From Acridotheres tristis (taxonomy: Eukaryota; Chordata; Aves; Passeriformes; Sturnidae), in NCBI GenBank assembly GCA_037013685.1, contig CM072908.1, forward strand, positions 3,671,001 through 3,735,000: DNA of 64,000 nt, in the 5' to 3' direction. Below are positions 1 through 9,190 of the stretch, piece by piece (within the stretch, counting starts at the first letter, position 1; each line of letters opens with the position of its first letter). A model generated the notes under the pieces. The model saw only the letters and a program-made list of their open reading frames with translations, had not been told where the DNA came from and did no database searches. Both the position numbers and the translations under genes were made by a program.

Positions 1-1439
1 GGGACTGGTGTGAAGCCACGTTCTGCTTTTCCATGGACTGCCAAACGCACCCCTTCCCTCAGCTCTCTGTAGAGCCAGGAAGACCTTGTTTATCCATTAT
101 CAATGTGTTCTTGTACTTAAAGGTTGGTGTATATAAACAGAATGTACATACAGTAAACTCATTGTGCTGTAAGGAAAGATTTATTTTCATGTAAGCTATA
201 AAAATTGATACTGACTCCTGAGACACTGCAGTGTCAAGTAAATTAATTTCATGTTGTAGCATGTATATATGCAGAGAATCCTGTCTCCAGCCTTATCTAT
301 TCAAAACTCAGCTTTTTTCCTCCTCTGAATCTCTTGCATGCAGTTGTGGAGGAGGGGGAAAGCCAGTGACTGTCCTGTGAAGTCACAGGTCTGGATAATC
401 CCTCCCTGCTCCCTTAGGGAGTTTTGTTGACAGGTCAGACCTGACAAGCTGGAATGCCATGGTGTAAATTCCATCGTTTTGGAGCATGGCATGGACTGGT
501 TCCCCAATTCTCTTCTGTTCCTTGTCATTTTTCCCATCTGTAATTTCTCTCTTGATTCAGAAGGGAAAAAAGCCTCCAGAGAAAGCAAGGATACAAATAG
601 GTGTGTTCCCTCCCTGAGCATTTATTCCCTACACATTTGGGAAGGCAGTGTCCCACAACAGGTCTTGGAAAGGCACTGGAAGTCACAGGAGCTGTCACTG
701 TGGGAGGGAGGGCAGGCAGCTGCTGCATCTGTCCCCTCAGCCCTGGGCCACTCGAGATTTTGGGCAGCCTGAGGGAACCTGAACAGAGATGATGCCGCTC
801 AGCACATTCCCACTGCTTCATTCTCCCTCTGGAAGCCTCCAAAGGCAGCCCTGCACCTGCTTCCCATCACCCCCAAGCTGGGGAAGGGGCTGGATACCCT
901 TCCCAAAGCCCTGGACCCTCTAAGCAAGAGCAGAAGAGCTCAAGTCCCACCTGAGAGGTGCCTTCTCCTGCAGGCAGGCAGTGGGGGACAGGAGTGTGAC
1001 CACTGGACATGCTGCACCCACAGCCCTGGGCCAGGGACCCTCCTCCAAGGCCCTGTCTGGGTGTCCCACACACAGGTGGCCTCCTGTCCCTCCTCTCCCT
1101 CTGCTGCAGGTGCAGTCACCATCCCTGAGGCCATCCCAGCCTCAGGGACTGGGAACTCCCCTGGCGTGGCTGACAGTGAATCTGTGTCCCCAGGAATCAG
1201 ATCAGTAAAGCACTTTAATGCTTTAAGGCTTTTGCAACGACCACTCCCACTTCCAGCACTCCTGGGGCTGTTCCCGGCAGTATTAATGGATCACTCTGTG
1301 GTAGGAATTGTATTTTTTGTAATGTTATCTTTGGAAAATGTGTTATTTTTATAGCTGTGGTTTCTCTTTTGTTTGGGGTTTTTTTTTGTTTTGTTGGGTT
1401 TTTTTTGTTGTTTTTGTTTTTGTTTTGTAATACAATAAA
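1..1439 (+). other. Putative 3' UTR end of upstream gene (TP73 by synteny)
   Basis: No coding exon is recognisable here. The stretch ends in a T-rich run followed by an AATAAA signal at 1434-1439 on the plus strand, which fits the tail of a long 3' UTR entering from the left. In human 1p36.32 the gene immediately left of CCDC27 on the same strand is TP73, which has a long 3' UTR. The TP73 assignment rests only on gene order; nothing in these bases identifies it. Confidence 0.4.
1434..1439 (+). terminator. Polyadenylation signal AATAAA (+)
   Basis: AATAAA after a T-rich stretch. Two more plus-strand AATAAA hexamers occur at 1650-1655 and 1893-1898, so alternative ends are possible. Likely serves the gene entering from the left edge. 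Confidence 0.5.
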
Positions 1440-2067
1440 AGCACATGTGGGAATTGCTGCATCTGGAAATTAAAATTGTACAGAAAGTGCCCTCCTAAAC
1501 CAGAGTAAACCTTCACCAGTAGGACTTCAAAGGGCCTGAAGCTATTGAAACTAAAAAGAAACCCACCATTCAGTACTAAACTCTAAACTGCTACAGCTAG
1601 TACAGAGAGGCAAAAAACAGCTTCTGGATACACAAAACTTTTTTTTCTCAATAAATGGCTAAAAAATAGTGAATTAAATGGAGAACAAGCATTAAGACAC
1701 AGTTTTTCTGAGCTTGAAAAATTACACTGTTAAAAACAATTTCCCAGAGAGAACACAAATGTCACCACTATTTATAGTTTTAGGAGTATATATTCCGTAG
1801 GTAGGAATTGGAAATTGATTGAACTGCAGGTTCTTGCAAGAAGTTTATAAACTATTGCCTTTAAATGGAAGTCAAGAATGTTGTTGTAATTCAATAAAAA
1901 TTTTATAAAAAATTTTCAAAAGGTCTTGAAAACTGGCATGTGACAGCCACCCAGGAACAGTCAGAGCCACACAGCTGCAGAGAGCTCCACAGATGACAAA
2001 GGTCCAAAGCCCCTGGCAGAGACACTGACTGGCCTGTGGCTCTGCCTTCTGCTGGGGTTTGTGTCCC
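1440..2067. other. Gene-free stretch between converging 3' ends
   Basis: AT-rich, without recognisable exons. It contains the two additional plus-strand AATAAA hexamers noted above and may include alternative 3' UTR sequence of the left gene and the distal 3' UTR of the minus-strand oxidoreductase gene. No minus-strand AATAAA was found close to the latter's stop codon. Confidence 0.4.
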
Positions 2068-2290
2068 AAACAGGATCACGGAATCCCAGACTGGTTTGTT
2101 TGTAAGGAACATTAAAGGTCATCTCATCCCCTGCCATGGGCAGGGACACCTTCCAATATCCCAAGCCCTGTCCAACGTGGCCTTGGACACTTCCAGGGAT
2201 GGGGCAGCCACAGCTTCTCTGGGATATCCATTCCAGCCCCTCACCACCCTCAAAGGGAAGAATTTCTTCCATATATCTAATGTAAACATA
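2068..2290 (-). mobile_element. CR1 LINE 3' fragment
   Basis: Diagnostic avian CR1 phrases read in reverse: the gggcagggacaccttcca segment, then the tggccttggacacttccagg and gggaagaatttcttcc segments. It is a 5'-truncated copy inserted in minus orientation, in the presumed 3' flank of the oxidoreductase gene. Confidence 0.8.
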
Positions 2291-2731
2291 CTCCCAGACC
2301 AGATGCTCCTGTTTTTTGAACATTATATCACCTCACTTGTAGCATTGCTGGGAAGGCACCCGCTTGTGACCTCTCCAGGGAGGCGGTGGCTCTTTCCTCT
2401 CCAAGGGGAGATTTCTCCCTCATCCCAGCTATTGCTGGTCCTACATCACCCTGCCTGGCCCAAGGAGCATCACTATTCTCGCAGGAAAACAGAGCCCCAT
2501 GGCCAGCAGCACTCTCCAGGAGGAAAAGCCACCTGGATGAAACCACACGGAATTTCTTGCAGGCTCTGGCTGATGTGGTAGGAACCCTGCACCGCCCCAA
2601 CACCGTGTGCTCCTGGTTCAGAAGTGCCTCTGTGTGCTGGGCATTCCCAGTGGGAACACCAAAACTGCCATTCAGGCTTCTGTAGAGGCCACTGGGTGGG
2701 AAGTCCTCCCTGTGTCCCAGCTGAGTGGCTG

Positions 2732-5700
2732 TCACACGAGCTCAGCCTTGGGTCCAGCTGCATCGGTGGCACTGTTGTGCAAGTCCACGGCAGATCTGCT
2801 CCTCCAGGACTGCTCAGCTGCTGCAGCGACCTGGATTGTCCAGAGGAACTGCTCCTTGGTGACCACAGAGGGCTCCTGGCCTGTGGGACAGGAACAAAGC
2901 ACTGGATGGAACCTGTGGTCCCCTGTGAGCACAGATCCCACCACAGCAGCTCCTGGTGCTGGGACCAGGATTTAAAACATTGCAGCCCCCTCCTCTCACC
3001 CTGTCAATGCAGCCATAACAACTGAAATACTGTTGAACAAAAACTGATGATCTTCAAAGCCTCTTCCTACCCAACCCACTCCATGATTCTGTGATTTTTA
3101 TCCCTTCTGGGCAGCCAGGACCCCAGGCAAGGGTCTCCTGGCTGTCACAAACAGCTATTTTCATCACAAAGGACAGTAAGGTCCAAGGCAATTTCCCCTC
3201 CCAACTGTGATTTCTTCCCAGCACAGAGTTTCAGATCATCAACCCCCACCCATCTCCATGACCTGACACAGTGCATCCCCCAACAAAGCCAATCCAAAGC
3301 CATACCAGCCGTCAGTTTAAGCCTTGTCCCACCTTTCAGGGTTCTCAGGAAGTGCCGGAAGAGCTCCCTGTATGCATCTCTGTAGCGCTCAGCTTGGGTC
3401 TGGGGACAGATGGACACAGAAGTCCCATGCTCTGTGATGCCCAAGGGGTTCTGGTTATCCACCCTTAATGTCCCTTGAGACCCGTGAACCTGAGGGAAGG
3501 AGCAAAGCAGGGAATAAAGAACATTTTTCAGTTATCACGCTTACAGTTTCACACACCTGGCCAGGTTAGACAAGCTCTTGGTTTGTAAAACCAAGACAAA
3601 AGTAGGTTCTGAGATGAGGAGTCACACCTGCTCCCAGCCCTGGTATGGCTCAGACACAACAGAGACACCACGGATGTGCTGTAGTACAGTGGCTTCCACT
3701 TGTGTGATACATCACCTGAGCAAAGCCTCTTTTCTAAGTTTAACAGAAATTCCTCCCCAAGACCAGCCCTCATAGCTGTAATTATTCATGACTGTAGGAA
3801 TTTACACTTTTCTTCCCCTTTCATATGCTGGACTCCTGCTACACAGCTGAGACTGCTCTGGAAAGGACAAAGGAAATCTGCACAATTTCAGCCTCAGGAG
3901 AGCTGACACCAGTTACTGCTCTGGTATGATTCATGCAGCTCATAACACCACACAATGCATGGAACAGAGGGAAAATATGAGTGAGAAAAGAGAAAGTGGA
4001 TGGTATATTGAAAAAAGGATAAAAAGCCACTGCTGCTGAGGCAACAGCCCAACAAACAGATGTGGCACTCAGAGCTCTGTTCTGGGTGACAAGGTGGGGA
4101 TTGGTCATAGGTTGGATTTGATGACCCTGGAGGTCTTTTCCAACCTCAGTGATTCTGTGATTCTATCACAGAGGAGTTTTGGGAAATGTGCTGCAGGCAT
4201 ACTCAGAGGGGAACAATTGTGCTGGGCTGTGGAGTCAAAAGAGAGTTGACTGAGCAGCAGGACCCACCTCCAGCCGCTGGTCACAGCTCCTGGTGCAGTG
4301 CTGGCTGATGTCCAGAGTGACAAGGGCTCCGCTGGGGAACTTCATGCTGATGGTGACCGTGTCCATGTCCCCCAGGCAGCCCATGTCTGGGGACAAAACA
4401 GGCCTGGCTCACCCCAGGAACAGCAAACCACCACGTTCTACAGCTACAACTGCTCCTCTTCCTTCGGGAGGTGACACTGGCTTCATGACACCTTCCCACA
4501 GGACACACTGGTGACAGCACTCCAGCTCCTTCACCAGCATTCCTGATGGAACACAGGCAGTTCTGCAGGTGCACACAGCCCCAGGCCCAACTCCACCTTC
4601 CCAGCTCCCTAACAAGGGCACCCACCTGTGCTCCCAGGATCAGACAATTTCCAGCATGTTGCTGGAGTGAGGCAGAGGGTACAGAACCCTCCTGGAGGGC
4701 TTGTTTGCTGCATTTCAATGCTGTGCCATGGAGGAGACTGTTGCATCCTGCCCCTCCTCAACCCAGCCAGCCAAGCTTGGAAGCTGCTGCAATTACCTTA
4801 ATTAAAACTCTGCATTTCCACTTCAAAAATGGCAGCTTCCACCTTTTATGGTTTGTTTAAATGAGTGTGGTAACCCAGAGTGTGCACGTCAGCCCAACAT
4901 GACCCAGAGCAAACACACAGCTTTGTGCTCGGATCCACAGGGAAGGGCCAGAGAAAGCAGAAAATGAATATTTCATTGACATTCTTGTGAGCTCAAACCT
5001 TTGCTCAGTATTTTCTGCACTCTGGTTCCAAACCTGGTGTCCTGCAGAGTAATGTTCAATGATAACTCCACTGCAACTGCTTCACATCACCAGGAGATTC
5101 ACCAGATTCAGAGATCTTCACCAAATACCCCCGAGGAGCCTGCCTTCTGTTTCACCAGCCTGTTTATTCAACTGCTCCATGATGGAACAATTATCATGGC
5201 TATCATGCTCTCGTTCCTTCTTTCTTCCCAGTTTTAACACTGAAGTCCAGAGGTACCCAATAAACCATCAAAAGACTCATTCTTACCTGCACAGAAGGCG
5301 TGGCCCAGGGAAAATATTATATCTGGCACACTCTCTCCCAACAACAAACTGATAATATCTATGTCATGCACGGCAGCGTTGTAAAAAATTCCACCTGGAA
5401 TAACCAAAACTGGGTGTTAAGGTCTTCATATTAAAACCCACAGCCAATGTACATTTCTGAACTGCACAGAGATGGTATAAAAAGCCCCCACAGTGAAGAA
5501 ACTAATACTAAAGGGACAAAAAAATGCACAGGAATAAGTTTGGTAAATAAAACACTCCTCAAAAAACACTCCTCCCCATGGCTCATAAGGCCATACAAAC
5601 TCAGGGAAATTCCCACAGAACACAGAGATATTTCCAGGCCACGTAGGACAGATTTTGGTCAACCTGGTTTGGCTAAGGTGTCTCTACCCATGGCAGGGAG

Positions 5701-8700
5701 TGGAACAGATAAGCTTAAAGGTCCTTTCCCACCCAAACCACTCCATGACTCTGAGCCAAGCCCGGATTCTTCAGAAGGAACCTGCTGGGTACCTGAGGCT
5801 TTCAGCTGGCTCAGAGAGACTGCTGGATAGAGGCTGCTGATGGTGGATATCCGGTGGATCCTGCCCAGAGCCCGGCTGTCCCGCACCTTCTTGTACAGGA
5901 ACTGCAGGGCTGGGTCAAAGCGCCTTCCAAGGAAACAAGGAATGAGGTGAAACCATCTGATTTGAGGACAGAGCCAGGAAAGCCTGAGGAATCACTGCTG
6001 CTTCCAGACATGTGATTTTAGCAAGGATAAGTCACAGGAAAACCACTGGTCTTACTTGTAGAACCCACACACGAGTGGCCTCCCACACCTGTCAGCCTCA
6101 TCGAAACAGGTTTCTGCTGTCTGTCTGTCCAAGCTGGGCAGCCCCTGGCAGAACACACCTTTACCTGTGCAAAACAGGACACGCACAGGGCTCAGGGGAG
6201 ACACAGCTGCACAAAACACATTGATCTTGCAGTGATGTACACAGCTCGTTACATTTCTGGTTTTGATGGCATTTACCCCCTTCTGCCTGGCTGCTGTGGT
6301 TTCAGCTGTCCCAGACCCCAGGAGAGGGAAGAGAGCCTGCACAGCTGTAGGGCTGCTGCTGAAACACAAGCACACTCACAAGTGCACATCAACAGGCACA
6401 GGGAAAAGCTGAATGTGCAGCTGCTCCTCTTACCTGCTCGTAAGGCATCTCTTACCATCTCAGGGGCTTCATCAGGTGGGGAACAAATAATGGCTCCAGA
6501 GACTCTGCAGGAATCAAAAGAGATCTTCAGTGAGAACAAGGTTTTCATTAGATCAAACAATACTCAAAAGCTCTGTTTGGTTACCGTTAAAAAAAACTAA
6601 AACCCCACTGCTCTGGAAGACCCAGCTAGGTTATAAAAGGAACTCAGTGCCTGCTTCAAGGATGAAACATAGAGTGACACACACAGGTTAAAATCACAAG
6701 TGGCATAAGGGAATTGCACTGCTTTTCCTGCATCTTCAAGGAGAAAATCTTTTAAAAGTTTCCTTTAAAAAGGATTGAAATCCTGTCAGTTAACATGCAC
6801 AGAGAAATCCAAAGTATTTATGTGGCAGAGCTGCTGATCGATGCATCTTAGCTTCCTGTGATTCCTTACTTTCTAGTATCAAATCAGCCTTTCCTAAAAG
6901 CTCTGCCTTTTGCTCCTGCAGTATTTTAGACCTGACAGTAACAGCACTTTAGGGATGTTACAGTTGTTCAGTTCAACTGTAAAGCAAAACGCCCCAATCC
7001 TCCCTATTTACACCAATCCTTGCTTATCACAGAGCTCCAAGAGCCACCAAACTCAGCCTGCTCTGAGACAGGAAAACTGGCAGGCAGGAGGGAAGATGTC
7101 ATTTATCATTGTTCGGTGGGAATGGAGGAAAACTCTTTTTTTAGTATTTCTTAATAAAACTGCTTGTAACTAAACACCTCCAAGTTTCCATTAATCTGGG
7201 TATGTTAGCCCAGTTAAGCTTCTCAGAGACTCCTGAAGGACCCGGGGGTAGGTGACAAAAGGGCCCCTCACTCCCACATGTATGACCAGAGGCACAGTCT
7301 GGGGCTGCTACAGAGTTTCCCAGAGAGGAAGGCAAGGCTGGTATGGATCCCCCTGCCCTGAGCAGAGGCACACACGGGAGCTCGTGGCTGTCAGTACCGT
7401 GGATCGCTGAGTGCAATGGCAGCATCCTGCTGCTGCAGCACCTTGATGCCAGCTGGGACCTCGGTGCCAAAAGCTCGTTCCAGCTCCTCTGGCTGATCCT
7501 CCACCACGTACAGCAGGCAGCAGCTCACTTCCTGCAGCAGGCTTTGCAACAAGGCTTTGCTCACAAGCCCTGCGCCGAAGAGCACGAGGCCAACACCGCT
7601 GCCACTGTGACATGAGGAGGGTGTTGGGCTGTTGGAGGCATCAGGTGCAGGCCCACTTTGGCCAAGAGGAGCAATGCTGGTGTGGAAGGTGGCCAGTGGT
7701 GAGGCGTGGCTGGCAGAGGTGGAGGACATTGGGTCATCCCTGTGTGCAGTAGGGATGGGGTGGTGGGGAACCAGCAGCTTGTGGTAGGAGGGTGGGGAGG
7801 GGACCATGCTGTAGCCAGTGCTGGATCCAGTGGTGATGAAGAAGGAGGGATGGGAGAGCAGGGAGGGCACGTCGAGTGGCAGGGGCAGGCTCAGGCTGGA
7901 GTCAGGACCTGCAGAGCTGAGGAGACAGAGATCAGAGAATAAGAGAATATCCTGAGCTGGAAGGGACCCACAGGGATCATCAAATCAAACTCTTGAGTAG
8001 AACACCCTGCATAAGAACACCCCAAGAAGGCCATCACATGTCTGAGGATGTTGTCCAAATGCTTCCTGAGTGGGGTCAGGTGAGATAGATAATTAGAGAA
8101 TCATTAAAGTTGGACAAGGCCTCCAAAATCAGGGAAAACCTTTAACTGAACACCTCCTTGTCAACTAACCCACAGCACCAAGTGCCACCCGCAGTGCCCT
8201 CAGCCACTCCTCACAGGACTGACTCCCCAGACCCTTCCCCAGCTCCATGCCCTTCAATGTCTCTTTTGTAGTGAGGGACAGAACTGGACATGGCACTCGA
8301 GGGACCTCAGCAGTGCCCAGAACAGGGGGATGGGCATTGCCCTGATCCAGCTGGGGACACTGAGAGAGGGTGGGCAAGGCAGGGAAGGGCCGGGTGAGCC
8401 CGAGCAGCGCCGGGTGAGGCAGGGAAGGGCCGGGTGAGCCCGAGCAGCGCCGGGTGAGGCAGGGAAGGGCCGGGTGAGCCCGAGCAGCGCTGGGTGAAGC
8501 AGGGAAGGGCCGGGTGAGCCCGAGCAGCGCTGGGTGAGGCAGGGAAGGGCCGGGTGAGCCCGAGCAGCGCTGGGTGAAGCAGGGAAGGGCCGGGTGAGCC
8601 CGAGCAGGGATGTGTGAGGCAGGGAAGGGTCGGGTAAGCCCAGGATGCAGTAGATGAGGCAGGGAAGGGTCGAGTGAGCCCGAGCAGCGCCGGGTCCCTC

Positions 8701-8950
8701 ACCGCAGCCCCGGGGTGCGCAGCCCGAGCTGCCGCAGCAGGCGGCGGTTGCGGCAGTGGCGGCCCGAGCTGAGGTGCTCCAGGATGCGGTCGCGGCGCAC
8801 CCTGAGGGGCAGCTGGCACGGCGTGCAGAACAGCGTCTCCTCCACGGAGCCGGCCGGGCCCGGCGCGCTCGGCCCCGCCGGCTCCCGCCGCACCGACAGC
8901 TCCGAGAACTCGGCCGCGTAGTCGTGCAGCGTCTTCCTCCTCCGCCCCAT
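2732..8950 (-). CDS. Zinc finger (CGGBP1/BED-like) fused to Gfo/Idh/MocA oxidoreductase
   Basis: Nine coding exons: 8950-8703, 7916-7398, 6504-6434, 6164-6056, 5923-5793, 5394-5287, 4386-4268, 3489-3333 and 2880-2732. All junctions are GT-AG and phase-consistent, giving 536 residues. Exon 1 encodes a C2H2 finger (C42, C45, H59, H65) resembling CGGBP1, a transposase-derived DNA-binding fold. Residues 83-185 are a Ser/Pro/His-rich linker. Residues 190-536 form a complete Gfo/Idh/MocA fold: Rossmann loop FGAG at 196-199, SPPDEAPEM near 264-272, YKRFD at 315-319, the GG...HD segment at 360-370, and a C-terminal helix with VTKEQFLWTIQVAAAAE. Family members bind NAD(P)(H) and oxidise sugars or polyols such as myo-inositol. 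Here the conserved Glu-Lys-Pro motif reads QGL (286-288) and the Asp upstream of the HD pair is Asn365, so activity is doubtful. The fold assignment is firm; the cellular role is unknown. I recall no standard symbol. Confidence 0.85.
3043..3098 (+). mobile_element. CR1 LINE 3' terminal fragment
   Basis: A short copy of the CR1 3' end: gatgatcttcaaagcctcttcc followed by the acccactccatgattctgtg terminus. It lies in the last intron of the oxidoreductase gene. Confidence 0.7.
4098..4166 (+). mobile_element. CR1 LINE 3' terminal fragment
   Basis: Contains the ggttggatttgatgaccctg and ttccaacctcagtgattctg segments ending in the attcta microsatellite-like terminus of CR1. Located in the intron between oxidoreductase exons 8 and 7. 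Confidence 0.75.
5658..5756 (+). mobile_element. CR1 LINE 3' fragment
   Basis: CR1 3'-end phrases: tacccatggcagggagtgga, then cttaaaggtcctttcccacc and accactccatgactctg. It abuts exon 5 of the oxidoreductase gene from the intron side. Confidence 0.75.
7938..8345 (-). mobile_element. Degenerate CR1-type LINE fragment(s)
   Basis: Old, diverged CR1-like sequence in reverse orientation: gagctggaagggacccacag with a later caccccaagaaggccatcac segment, then a second part with ccttccccagctccatgccc and the dominated-by-Met ggcactcgagggacctcagc segment. It lies in intron 1 of the oxidoreductase gene between exon 2 and the 40-bp minisatellite. Confidence 0.6.
8374..8695. repeat. 40-bp GC-rich minisatellite
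   Basis: About eight tandem copies of a 40-bp unit, each carrying gaggcagggaagggccgggt followed by gagcccgagcagcgc. The later copies diverge. The array ends only a few bases before the exon 1 donor of the oxidoreductase gene at 8702, so it fills the promoter-proximal end of intron 1. The period is not a multiple of three and the array is not coding. Confidence 0.9.
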
Positions 8951-9190
8951 GGCCCGGCCCCGCTGACTCGGAAGCGGAAAGCCCGCTCGCCTCACGCCGT
9001 TGCCGGGCAGCGGCCCCGCTCCGAGCCCCGCGGCCCCGGGAGAGGCCCCGGCCCCGGCCCCGGGCGATGGAAGCCGAAGGCGGCTCGCAGGGACCAGCGC
9101 TCGCCGAAATCGTGGGACAGCTCCGGCAGGAGCTGCGGAAAGCCAAGGATGACCACAACATGGCCATAGGTACCGCGGGAGGTGCCCGGA
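8690..9190. promoter_or_regulatory. Bidirectional CpG-island promoter, oxidoreductase / CCDC27
   Basis: GC- and CpG-rich sequence. It covers the first exon of the minus-strand oxidoreductase gene (ATG at 8950) and the first exon of the plus-strand coiled-coil gene (ATG at 9067). Only 116 bp separate the two start codons, so the transcripts must share one promoter and their 5' UTRs may overlap. No TATA box was seen. Confidence 0.75.

Noticed and set aside
2036..2581. 181-codon plus-strand frame
   Set aside because: Its first part is antisense CR1 sequence and the rest shows no known motif.
3145..3332. Continuation of the oxidoreductase exon 8 frame past 3333
   Set aside because: A GT donor at 3332 and the matching exon at 2880-2732 with the family's C-terminal helix show that this part is intron.
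8307..9167. 286-codon minus-strand Ala/Pro-rich frame
   Set aside because: Out of frame with the zinc-finger exon; extends through the 40-bp minisatellite and CpG island.
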